Shown in pieces: positions 14,101-27,100 of a stretch of 64,000 nt of DNA. Where the stretch lies: assembly GCF_018691265.1 (NCBI RefSeq), contig NW_024881330.1, positions 14,817,386 through 14,881,385 of the forward strand, in the 5' to 3' direction. Each line of letters starts with the position of its first letter. The stretch's first letter is position 1. This DNA is from Tyto alba (Eukaryota; Chordata; Aves; Strigiformes; Tytonidae). The translations under genes and the position numbers were made by a program. The notes under the pieces are model-generated. The model made no database searches. It had not been told where the DNA came from and was given only the letters and a program-made list of their open reading frames with translations.

Positions 14101-17100
14101 ACTCATCTGCAGAGTAAATTGTCAATGTTTTGATCAGGATTCATATAGTGCTTGAGGCACTGTCTAGTAATCACTTCAAATACCAGCATCCCTTTGAAAG
14201 CAAAGCTTACACATATCCACTGTTGAACAACACTCCCCACACCACTGGCAAAGACCCGCTAAATTCAAAATAATAAAGAGCACGAAAGACAACTGGGACT
14301 CTGCTTTGAAAATCAGGGCTATTTCTGAGGGGAACAGGGAGGCTGAAACAATATCTATCCTGGTAGGTTTTTCCCTTCCCAGACGTACAGTAAGAAACAA
14401 TTTTAAGTGAAATGTAGAAGAATGGGTGTGTTTAACCTTCCAGCGTGGGATAGGAAATCCTTTCAAAAGGAAAATAAGCTTCAACGCTACTTTTACCTTC
14501 CTAAACAGACTGGTGTAAGACCTAAACAAATAAAAATGTTGAAATGGTCCCTGACAGGCTGAAACAATGCTGCCTCTTTTTTTAGAGGCTGCTGTTTTCT
14601 AAGTTGCATCATTTCATAGCAACTTAAGCGGCCACTGGATAGTTAAACTCTCCTCTGACTTGCGCCCAAGGAATGTCTCCAGGAGGAGATTTGAATCGGT
14701 TCAGAGCTTGGCAATGAAGAGGCAAATCTGGGCCTCTGACTGCATGTCCTCCTAAGAGATAAACTGCAGCTCAAACCACAAATATGGGCTTGATGCTGAG
14801 ATTATTGGAGGCAGACGTCTGGCTTGTGTTCAGCAGGACTTCAGGCTCGAAGATGATAATAGTCCCTTCTGGTCTACAAATCCTCTGTCATTGTGAATTT
14901 TTAATGTATCCTTGAAAAGACAAACTTAGACGCGATGCTAGACATTCTTCACGTTGCCTTCTCCCCAAACAGATGTCTGCACCCTGGCTTGTGTGCATTG
15001 TAAGCAATGCTGGTGCTCACCAGATTTGGGGTTGCAGAGCACGGGGGGACTGCTGCTGAGTGTGGGGCTACTGCTGAAGTACCCGCTGCTGCCACAGCTA
15101 CTCATGCTGCTCCTCCGTACTGCCGACACGATCTTTATCTCCTTGGTGGGACTCACTACAAACAGATGATACAGAGAGAAAGGGAACTGGCATCAATTAT
15201 TAAACCCATTTCCCTGGTTTATTTAAAACAATAGCAATAAGCCATGGTTTTTCTGACAACACTGAGAAGGGGTTAGCGTGTTCTATGCAGTTGGAAGAGT
15301 CACTGCATGAGTATAATGCTATAGCTAACACAACAGCTCAACTGCTTCCATTGCAGTGTCTTCTAGGAGGCATTTCAATGTACGGAAAAAAAATTTTACA
15401 GTTTCCCTTTTATTTAGCATTTATTCTTTCAGTTCTTACTAGACATTGGTGTACAGCAAACACTGCAGAACCCCTTCCTCTCATTTCTACTCTTCTTGAA
15501 AACTCCACATAGAATGCATGACAAATTACTTTGGGTTTGGGGGATTTTAACAAGTTCTGTTTGTTAATGGACACTGAATTTTGATCAGCTTCTGAGATGG
15601 TATATACAAAACCACTCTGGGGAGCTAAAGATTTGGTAAATTGAGTGAATGGACAATCCCTGTGAAAAGGGACACATGATACCCAGACCTGCTTTTTTTC
15701 ACACAAACACTGAAACCCCGCGTCCAAAAAGGATTTTTGCCATCCCATGGAGTCACCCTACAGACAGTAGTATTGCTGATGAGTCACCTGAGAGAAAACT
15801 GGTGTGTTTTCTGTTGTCATGGTTCTGCTTGCGCAGGCAAAACGGGCTGTCATGGCTTTCTGGCATCAAGCGAGATTTCTCAGTGAGGAGCTCCATTAAT
15901 CTCCGTCGCCGGCGGAAATTCATTCTGCACTGGTAGAGCAAGTTGCTGTCCATAAAATGGTGCTTGTTGGACACTAGGAAAAGAAAGGGATAGAAAGTCT
16001 ATGCCTGGTAGGACTGAAATCAGAGTATACCTATCAGCAATGTGTGCCCTGCACACCTTGGTGTAAGGAAGCAACACCCAGGGATCTCCCTCCCCTCTGC
16101 AGACTCAGAAAAAGGAGGGCTGTCAGCTTCACACAGGTAGCTTCAATATACATGCTTTTGTAGCTTTGACAACAAAGTAGGAACTTTAGTGGCCCTTGCT
16201 GAGAGGAATCTTCTACACTACCCTGATTAATGACAAGTGCTTCATATTGTCAAGTGGAGATGGAAGCACTTTATCTTTCTGTGACAGGCTGCATAATGGT
16301 CCATCTCCACTCATGCTCCTCTGTATGCTGTTTGCTGATGCTGGTCACTACAGACCAGACTTACCTCCTTTTTGTAAATTCAGAAGTTTAGAGCAGCCCC
16401 TGGGAGCTCTGACTGACTACCTTGTTTGGAGCTACAGGGCAGGAAAGAATCAAGACCTGTGTATTTCTTCTGTCTTGCTCACCACAGACACCATGTCCCA
16501 GACACTTCCTGCAGGCCACTTCCCCCCTTTGCATGGATATGCAAGGTTTGGGAACAGGCAACCGGCCAAAAGTAATTTCTTACGTAATGAACAGAACTTT
16601 TAATTACAACCTGTTTTGACGCTGAGAGCAAATCCCATGTTGCTGGTGTCAGAGCAAGAGCACCGAGCCTACCCTGCAGACTGCGGCACCGCCATAACGT
16701 CTGCATGTTCACTGTCACTGATGCTGCATCTTAATAGCAATGAAAAATGCAGCAGTTGGATGGAGATCTGTGCCAGGTCCTGAAAGTGCTTTGACTCCTT
16801 CAGGGCTTGACTGCAGGAAAGCCCTCTGGAGTGCTCCCTGCATTAGTACTGCAGTGTCTCAAGTAGCTGCAGTAGATGTTTTGGCTGCGTTTCCTCCATC
16901 TCCACCTAGCTCCTGTGATCACATTCCACAGAAATTATTTCCCACAGCTGAACTTTTTCATGAAGGATCTAGATTCTGGATTTACCTAGTTTATAAATTG
17001 CATTTCTTCCAATATTGAATCATAAGAACTGGTGGGTTATATGTATTTATATGTAAAGTGTAAACAATAACATAGATATGCACTCAGAGGTCAATCAAGT

Positions 17101-18138
17101 CTTTGAGTACATGACTCAGCCATTTGGCCTCAGCTTCCTACTGCAAACACTGGACTTTCGCCTTGTTCTTTGCTCTGCCCAACACGTGGGGTCCAAAAGC
17201 AGCAGAGCCCAAGGAGCTAAACCAGATCCAGAGGCTGGAGCCCTGCTGGCCTGTTTTCCCTTTGTCCTCATCCCCAACACACTCTTTCTTGCTCTCATCC
17301 CTTCTTCATACCTCTATGTCTCTCAGATTGCCCTCCATGAGCCCCCCAGAAGTACATCACATAAATGATAGCCTTGCAAAAAAGGCTGTATTTAGACATA
17401 AATTATCAGTATGTCATTTGATGCTTGTAAGCTGAAGGAATAGCCTCAAAGAGTAAAAAGCCCAGTCACCTTCTCCAGTATATTCATGCCAGGCATGTCA
17501 AGTCATCCAGAGAACAAAAAAGATGCTCATCCTAGACCTCATCCTCAGGGCACAATCCTCCATATGGATAGAGAAAATGCCGTATGGGGTCAGACCATAT
17601 GTCCGTCTTGCAAAAAAGCATGTCTCTTGCCTGCCTGGGCCACTTCCAGAGAGGGGACCCTGTCTGTACAAATGCACTTTTTTGCCTTTGGACACAAGGG
17701 ATAATGAGGACACAGGAGTTTTCTAAACTGCATGTGCTTATGCTGAACCTGTGCTTTCCTCAAATCAGCCAAATGCATCCTCCATGAGCAAAATGGCTTT
17801 GCTAAGTCAAAGTTAGCATTGCAAACAATTCGTTAGTGTGTTCTGGCATGTTAATTATTGCAGACACACACTGCTGCTACTCTCCTCATTTTGGACACAT
17901 ATAGTATGCAATACTATTAAACAATCACTGTTTTTGAAGAACGGAAATAGAGGAGGAGAGATTTGGAGACTCGCCTACATCCACGAAAGGATTTGCTATC
18001 AGAGGAATAGTTAGTATGTAGGTGTTCACAGCTACCAGTCTCATTTTCAGATCACTGACACAATAAATAGAAGTAGCGATATCTAGCAATATCCTACCAC
18101 TTTACTACAATAACCTGATGTAAATACAGTAAAACTTC

Positions 18139-18175
<37 letters not shown>

Positions 18176-21100
18176 ACATCTTAAAGAGTTCCCTGAAACT
18201 CAAAAAGACAAGCTCTACTTAGTGCACTACTGAGATTCACAGAATAACAGAATGCTTTGGCTTGGAAGGGACCTTGAAGACCATCTCATTCCAGCCCCCC
18301 TGCCATGGGCAGGGACACCTCCCACCAGACCAGGTTGCTCAAAGCCCCGTCCAACCTGGCCTTGAACCCTTCCAGGGAGGGGGCAGCCACAGCTTCTCCG
18401 GGCAACCTGTGCCAGTGTCTCACCACCCGCACAGTAAAGAATTTCTTCCTTATATCTAATCTAAATCTGCCCTCTTTCAGTTTAAAACTGTTATACCTCA
18501 TCCCGTCACTACATGCCCTGACAAAGAGTCCCTCCCCATCTTTCCTGTAGCCCCCTTGGAAGTACTGGAAGGCCACTATAAGGTCTCCCTGGAGCCTTCT
18601 CTTCTCCAGGCAGAACAACCCCAACTCTCTCAGCCTGTCCTCACAGGGGCAGTGCTCCAGCCCACCGATCATCTTCATGACCCTCCTCTAGACTCACTCC
18701 AACAGGTCCGTACCGAAAATGAAAGAGGGTCCCTCATACTCCTTTGGAAGTAGCGTTACTGTTGCCAACCATTTGCAATATAAGAAATATCATCATGGTT
18801 TCTGATTCAAGTTAAATATTATGGCACTACAGTCTTTAATTAAAACTATTCTTTTTTATTTGTGTCATTAACTGAAGTGCTCTGACAGTCTTCAGAAATT
18901 ATGATAATCAGAGATCAACACACACTCATGTTGCAGACATCATAAAGCATTCTGAAATTCTAGAATAATTACTGACCATGAAACTAGATAATGTAAACTT
19001 TTTAATGCCAATATGCTGAATATGTTTTAGAATAACAATATTTGACCAAAATAGTGTAATATTTATATACTTGCAATAGCAAAGCTTAGGTCTTACACTG
19101 AAATAATTCATCCCTGCTATAACTATTTCAGTCCATTGAAAGGTGAATTTTTATATAATAAATGAATACAAGTGGAAAAAGTAAGTCCAATGACAGTATG
19201 CTGTGGAATACTTGTATATGATTTACACAACAGAGGGTTTGTAACCAGAATACTTATGACAAGTCACATTAGTACAGAATCTGGAGTGCTCATTGATTTT
19301 CAGAGTTTAATTCCTCATTGCTACTGAAAGTTCACATTTCACGTGAGTGTTAGAATAACAGTTTTTATCCTCAGTTTGAGCAAATAACATAATTGTAGCA
19401 CCATGTAACTTTTTGTATATTTAAACAGAAGCTAAAAAAAAAAAAAAAAACAGGAGCAGTTAGCTCAGACTGCCTCCTTGTACATACATCATCAAATAAA
19501 ATTCTCACCAAAATTATTGGTGTGCCCCACGGGGCATTTTCGGGGGGTTGTTTGTTTTGGTTTTTTTTTTTACATCATCTGGCATATTCATGATTTGGGA
19601 TGAAATGTCCATGCTGTGACTCTGCCTAAGGATGAGTGTATCTGGAACAGTGTGGAAAGAGGGATTTCCAGACCATGGGTCAGAAAGAAGAGGTCAAGGA
19701 CAGGGAGGCAGATACCAGTGCAGGCTGCCTCTGAAGCACTCCTTGGGTGCAGGAGCTGACTTTTGGCCTTAACCAGGAGGAGCTACGTGTGCCCTCATCC
19801 TTGATAAATCACAACTATGTGAATGCTGGACACAGCATGCACAAAAGTTTGTTTTTGTTACACTTAGTACCTGCTGGGTGAGAGGTGCTGGCACAGGCAT
19901 GGGTGCTCAGCTAAACTGCTTTAACAGGCCGTGTTTTGCTGAAATCAGCAGAAAAATGTGGGAGTGAAAAACTTTTCCAAGCTGATTGCAGAACACTGAG
20001 AGGACTGCACAGACTTGCTCAAGAGGGATTTCTTTAAAGGTAATTTAGAGCTTGTTACCTCGAGCTAATGTGGAGGGTTGACTCAGAGGCAGCAGCAGAT
20101 AAACTTGTGGCAGCTGACAAGACTTCAGGTATCTGTGCCTCTCGTTGAAGTTCCTTCCTCCAGAGAGTGATTGACTTAACTACTCCTGAATCACCTTACT
20201 GCCCTTCATAATGCAGCACAGGAAAGCAAACTGGCACCCATTTAGTTTTGTCTTTAAAAGTCAGGCCATGGCTGACAAGTATCAGGACCTATATTTGTAC
20301 ACGATGAAGGTGATGTAAAGAGCAAGGTGGGGTGACTTCATGGGTTTCTCATTCCAATTTAATTCACTGGTGCACATGTGGCAACATGTTCATATTACGA
20401 TGTGCACCTTATGAAACAGAAAGAAATGTACCAAAGAGAGTAAAGTGAAAATATGGTGACTGGCAACCTCCAAAATCATGAAAGTGCACAAGAGCATTTA
20501 TGGTCCTGGAGGGAAAGGCACCAACATTAATACACAGTCACCAATGTCAAACTTTGAAGGTACAGTCAAATACCCGCCAGTCTAATCTCTCACATACATA
20601 GGCCACAAAATTTCTCCCAGAAACAGAATTTTAAAACTCTCGTTTAATTTTATAAAAATATAGTTTATTCATTCTTTAAAGCAGCCTGTAATGACCACTT
20701 TACTCTTCCCCTTAGGAGCTGTTCAAGCCTTCAGTTACTTTCTCTGCCAGAAAATAAAGATTTAACTCAGGGTTGACTTTGTTTAACTTTAGCTGCTAAT
20801 CCCTGGACTTTGTCACACCTTCATCAGAAATTTACATAAGATCTGGCCTGAAATCTTTGTAAAGAAGTCTGTGAAGTGATGAAACCAACTCTCAAACATA
20901 TATTTGATCAGCTGAATAACTAAAGCCCCTTAAATTCTGACTTTTTTTTTTAGCCCTCCTTGAATCCTCTTCAGAATTTCTTTATGCTTCCTAAAATCCA
21001 GCTATCAGAACTGTATGCTCACAGTTACAACCTCACTCCTCTTACTTGCTGTTGTCCTTTTTGTACATCTCAGGCTCACAGTTACTATAACTGTACTGAA

Positions 21101-24100
21101 CAAAAAGCATAAAATGGGAACAATTTGTACCCTGTACATCCTCCTTTCCCTGTATAGCATTGCTTCACACCACCAAATGGAGCCTGTATTCTCATTTCCT
21201 AGATGTATTGCCTTCTAGTTATACCATTAGTTATATAAAAAACACCTCTTTGGGGTAATGACCATTTAATTAATAGAGTTCAATTATCTGTTTGCTGTTT
21301 CATCTATTCCTAGATTTGCAAACTTCAATGGCAATGATTTTAAGCTGGTTGTTCCCTATTTACATTACTGTTAAGAAGAGAAAAATCAGAATATTTGTTT
21401 TGGCATTTCTCTGATTGGGAGCACACAATGTTGCAGCTTTTGTGCTGCTTGTGCCTGGCTGCTTCATAGTTTCTGTCCAGATACATAAAATATAAATTGC
21501 AACATCAATGCAAATCTTCTTTCAGCTTCTGATTCTGACATAAAATCCTGGGATCTGCATGGGGCTCAAACAGCCTTTTCTTTTCTTCTTTAGGAGATGG
21601 ATCCACAGCAGAGATAGAAATATTAGCTTTACGTTGATTTCACAGAATCAAGGCAGCTTTCGAAAGTACAAAAGCCTATTTTAATAAATGGTGTGACTCA
21701 TGCCTTAAAAATCAGGCCATTTTCATAACAGACTTTTCCCCCAAATCCCGCCCATCACTTCAATTCCCCGTGATTTTTAGGACTGGTAATCTGTGTACAT
21801 CTCCACTGCAGTGATTAATGGTTTCTACCATCCAAAAGCTGTGGTTCCCCGTAGGCCATATCCAGCGATGAGCTCCAGCTGCTCTGCACAACCCCAGAAA
21901 CACGGCGCTGTCACCGAGCGAGCCCACGGCTGGAGCCGGGGAACGGCTGCTCCGATTCGAGGGAGTGGTGGGAAAGAGATCAAAGTTCCTCAAGGAGCTT
22001 TTCCCAAGAGAGCGGAGGACACTTTGAAGTGTGCGCTTGTTCCTGTGAGCGTGTGCTTGTGCTGGGGTTAAGAGGAAGAAGTTATAAAAGCACTAGCAGC
22101 GTATATGGAGTTTTCAGCGCTGGTATGTCATGTCTTTCCTCACTTGAAGACAAAACCAGCACTGAACTCTTTCCAGAGGTGCACAACGCATTTCTAAGCT
22201 TTTTGCTGCACGAGGCAGCAGCCCTAGTCTATTAGCAAGTACGCTTTATCTTTTTACTGAGGTAAAAATGTCCAGTAAAATGACGTTGAGCCCAGTTTGA
22301 AGCTGCAGGAGATCATTCTGGACCTTCACTCCTACTGGCTGCAGTAAATCGGCACCTTCATATAGCAAGTCACAGACAACCATATCAGTTTTGACCTCTG
22401 AAGCAGCAGGATGTTATCCCAAAAAAGTTGACATTGTACCGAAAACAAACACAGGATGATGAGACACACGCTGGCGGGCTGCAGGGAGTGACAGGGGGCT
22501 GTGGGTTTATCTAAAGGAGGGCACGGCCCCAGCTGCTCCCGCTAGCTCCCAAACACCCCCCCCGGGGGAGGGCCTGGCTCCGGCCCCATGTCCTTTTGCT
22601 TCCTCACTCCCGTCTCCTAAGCAGAACTATCATTTAAAAGGGAAGGAAACAAATCAACACTGTAAAATAACGGTTCTTTAAAAAAACGCCTCTCTCTGTG
22701 GATAGCACACAGCTTGCTGAGCCCGTCTCCTCTGTGCCTCAGGCCTTGTGCCAGTTTAGCACCAGCGCGCTGCCAGAGAAGCAGTGGAAGTGTGTGTCCG
22801 CCTCGGCTTCCGCAGAGCGAGGGCGAGCCCACGAGCTTGGCGAACACTGAGCGGCTGCCGAGGCCTGCGGCCTGCGCAGGGCGGCCGCGGGGCTTTCGGC
22901 CGCTCCTCAGCGCGGCTCCACGCTGCCCACCTCGGCCCCACCACCCCGCCGCTCCTGCCCGCCTCCCTTCCACCTCGGCCTTGCACCAACCCGCGTGCGG
23001 CTGCAGGAGAAAAACTGACACTTTATTCTGCACTGGACAATGCTTTTCCCACTCCTCTCAAAGCCTTCCTGTTTTTCTAAAGCTAATCTGGCATCTGCAA
23101 ATGCATTTTAATAATGGCACCTATTCATATTAGTTTCCTTTTACACACTGATGAATTCCACCTGCTTGGAGCTCCCTCACATCAAGAGAGACTACAGATG
23201 TTCAGCAAGCACAGGGCCTTGGGTCCTGGGTTCCCTGCATCGTATACACACAACACTTGCATTTCCACCTTTTAGGAATACCTGTATGCTACGTAGGCTA
23301 TAAATAAGCCCATCTGCAAATGTACTCAACCGGCATGTGCAAGCTCTTGGCAGTGCAGCTGTACTAAACAGTATTTTTTTTTCATTTGGATTACAAGGAA
23401 TTCAGTTTCAAAAGACAACATATATAAGCTTGAACTGCTCTAGTTTCCACTGACCCTTTCGTATAAAACTGCAAGGCAGATCCTGGCCCTGAAATACAAA
23501 ATCTAGAGAACTGTTCCAGTTCATCCTAACTAAGAGCGAAGTGAAGCCAGTAAACGTGTCCAGAAGTAAGTAGGTCCTGGACCTGTAAGTAGGTCCAGAA
23601 AAAAAGCTGTGATGTAATCAGAGAACCATGTCTTCTGAGCTGTTTGAATGAACTGTGGTATTTTCATGTAAAGCAAAAAAGCCTATACAGCTTTTATACT
23701 GCCTTTAAAGCATCAGGTCATGACAGACAATTGTCAGAATTTCCTTGGGAACTGAAACACAGAGTATCCTGCTCTTATTAAAGTGATGTGTTCTCAGTGC
23801 ATTAATATTTTAGTTCAGCTGCCTTAAAATAGGTATGCAGATAAGTGTTCCTATATACATTTTGTCTTTCCAGTAGGTTTGCTAGCTATTCACAGTCTAT
23901 TCTCAAATACACGTAACTTACTGTAACATGAAAAGCCAGTGTTAAATCATACACATTTCAGCAGTCTTTTCAGTTTGTATATGAGGATTTATCGTCTTTA
24001 ATTTAGCAAGTTTACAGAACATAGCCAACTGCTTTTCTTTGCTTCCAAATAAAGTATGGAAAGTACAGTCTGTGGCAAGGGAAGCAGAAGATGAAAAGGC

Positions 24101-27100
24101 CCATCTGGGTATCTTTTTTTCTGTTGCAGCTGTTAAAAACTGAAACCCATTCTCTGTCAGAAAAATAGAATTCGGCAGTTAATATGAAAAGAAGTCTTCA
24201 TATGTTATTTACATAATGCATAGAGCATGTGGCTCTTTCAAAAACCAAACCCATTCCTGCATTAGATAAAGACAACTGCAAGAAGAACAGAATGAGAAGC
24301 AGATAGAATAGGAAACTGGAAGATTATACAGTTACATACAAAGTTCTTACTCTCTTTCCTACCAGGGCAAAATTATGAAAAATATGCAAAGTGGTCTCCA
24401 GATCTAACATAAGAAGTTGGATTACCGTGGGTGATGTCACTATGCCCGTGCATGGGAACTGCCGGGGAAGAACTGCCACACAAACAAACAACTGAGTGCC
24501 CCTGCATGGCATTGGCTCAGTGGAACCAGGCTTATGATAAAGAAAAAGTTGTGTTGCAGGACTTCAGAGACTAACTAAAGGCTTCTGTTTTACTGAGATA
24601 AATCAAGATACCGTCCGTAAAAATGTGATGATTACAGTTTTTAGCATGGATTATACACAATGAATGCTTGGATATATCCAACAGCTGAAGTAATCCAGGT
24701 GTTAGATCAACTCAAAAAATTATATAAAAAAATCTATGTGCTAATTTTGGAGGAGAAACCTATAACCATTTAAGTCAAGGATTTATGGGATGATTCAATG
24801 GCTTTTATAAATTGCTACCTGCAGTTGGTATTTCCAAGAAAAGGGGTTCCAAAGAGAAATCTCAAATTAAGGAAGTGTATATTTCACATATATGGCAAGT
24901 TTTCACTTACAAAGTAAGAAATGTCAGCTAATCATAAGCGATTGGACATCTAAAGTAAATGTAACAACACATACTTCACAGTTTACAGCAATTCTAGATG
25001 ACATAGGGAAAGCTTTTCAACAAAAGCAAAAGAAATAATACTTTGTTAGATATTTAAGCTATTTCCACAATTATAACAAACTTTCAACTGTATCATGTAT
25101 CTCAATGCTTAAAACAAAATGCACTGACTGTCTTGTTAAAGGAAACTTTGTTGTACAAAGGTACAGAGTCCTTGCAAAGAACAGTGAAAATTAACTATGT
25201 GTTTTAAGCCTTTTCTGCAGAGACAGAGAGATAGCATATGTCAATATTTACTGTTCTCACTAAGTCACTACAAAATGTTTGTTTTCATCTCTGGAAGTAA
25301 TTTGCACTGTGGAATTTTGCTGATAAAAGATTAACTCTGGGAGGTGGTAGGCACTTGCTTCTGTGCTAAGCCAGCAGAACATGTGTCTGTCTGCCTGGAA
25401 CACACGAGGTCTGGCCAAGTGCAATTAACTCAATAAAACATTCTAAAGCTGAAAGGTATTCTGAAGGGGAGTGGGGGTAGATGACACTCATATCGTGCCC
25501 AAGACATGTTACCATGTATTTACTGCCATTATAAAATCCTAGAGTAAAATGTTTCAAGGAAGAAACCTGCTAGCCCGTCATCTCCAAGTGAGATTTTTCC
25601 ACCCCTCGCTCATTCAGGAGAGCAAAGCCTTGCCAGAACCATCACACGTGTTCTCCTGCTGGTCCAAGGCTGGGAACCTGCATCCCGCCCCACCAGAGCA
25701 GAGCGGACGGCCATGCAAAGCGCTTCGTGCTGAACTGTGCTGTGGTCACGGCCTGGGGAAGGTGCTGGAAATAGCACCAAGCAAATGCACTCAGAGGGAA
25801 ACAGGAATGGCAAAAGAGAGAGAATGTGACCTGACATGAGAAGGCAAGTGCTGCAGCTCAGACCCACACTTTTTGTAGGCTCAACTGGGAGAGTGGCACA
25901 TGCTGTACTGTCTGTGGTGCGGGGCAATTGATACACATTTACACTCCACAACATGTTCAAAAGTATTTCTGAATGTGCTGTGGTTTGGTTGCTGCCACAG
26001 AGGAAATGCAAATATTCATCTTGCAAAGGTGCTATCCTAAGAAGGCAGTGATTCCTCTTAACAGTATTAATCAGATTTTTAAATTAAAAGTATGTATCAC
26101 TTGAGATTCCAGACTTTAAATGTTTTTGCAAGACAGGCAGATGTTTCTCCACCCCCCAAATTTCTGTACCAAACAAGTCCTTGGATGAGGACAGGAGTAC
26201 TTAGCCTGTCATGTCAGTGGTGCTCTGCTGCTGGGGCTGCAGGTGCAGGGTAAGTGCTGCAGCAAGTGCCATAAGCAAGTATGAGCCAAAAAATTATGCC
26301 AGAAAGAGCTCTGTGGATACCCTCTTTCCTCCCTGGACATCTCAGCATCTCTGTTTTCCAGACTGAGAGAGGGCTGTGACTGTGCATGGATGCTCACATT
26401 GTCCCCTGCCTGCCCCCAGCCCACCCTCACTTTGCTCTGATCTACCCCGGAGCTAGCAGAGAAATTCCTTCTTCTCTTACTGCATGTGAATTTTAACCAC
26501 AGGATCTAATCTTTCTTACTATTTCCATATGAAGAAGAACTAGGAAAGATCCAGTCTTCTGGACAAAAATTTTATCTGTTAGTATTACAACAGTCTACAT
26601 ACCTCACCATTGTAGAAATGGGCTTTTCTATAGCTGAGAAATGTGTTCTGTGCACCTTTTGCCCCTGCCCTTATTGGATGTGCAGCACTATGTTTATAAT
26701 TCTTTGCATAATCTTTATTCCTGTATTCTGGGGAAAACCATCAGTGTTCACAAATTCAGAATAACTACTGGTAATTACACTGCCAACACAAGCCATCAAG
26801 AAATGTATAGTGCATAATACCCTGCTACTTATTTTTTTTGTTCTATTCCATAGTACCTGGGGGTACCGGTCCATTGGAAAGGACATCTGGCTCCTATTTC
26901 TGAAAATGGTGGTTTGTGGGTTACGATTTGTATGCGCCAGTGGGATTTTGAAAGGAAGCAATTCAGCGCTTAAGCACGTTTCATCATTTTCATGTGTGGC
27001 AGGGGAAATATGTACAGTTATATATGCCCAAAGAGATCAGGAAGATTACCTTTAAACTGAAACATTTGATGTTTTTTACAGCATTTATACAATTCCTCTT

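Noticed and set aside
22617..23133. Two opposing frames of 138 and 139 codons
   Set aside because: They overlap the CpG island, where GC-rich DNA has few stop codons on either strand. They show Pro/Arg/Ala-rich chance composition and no domain.
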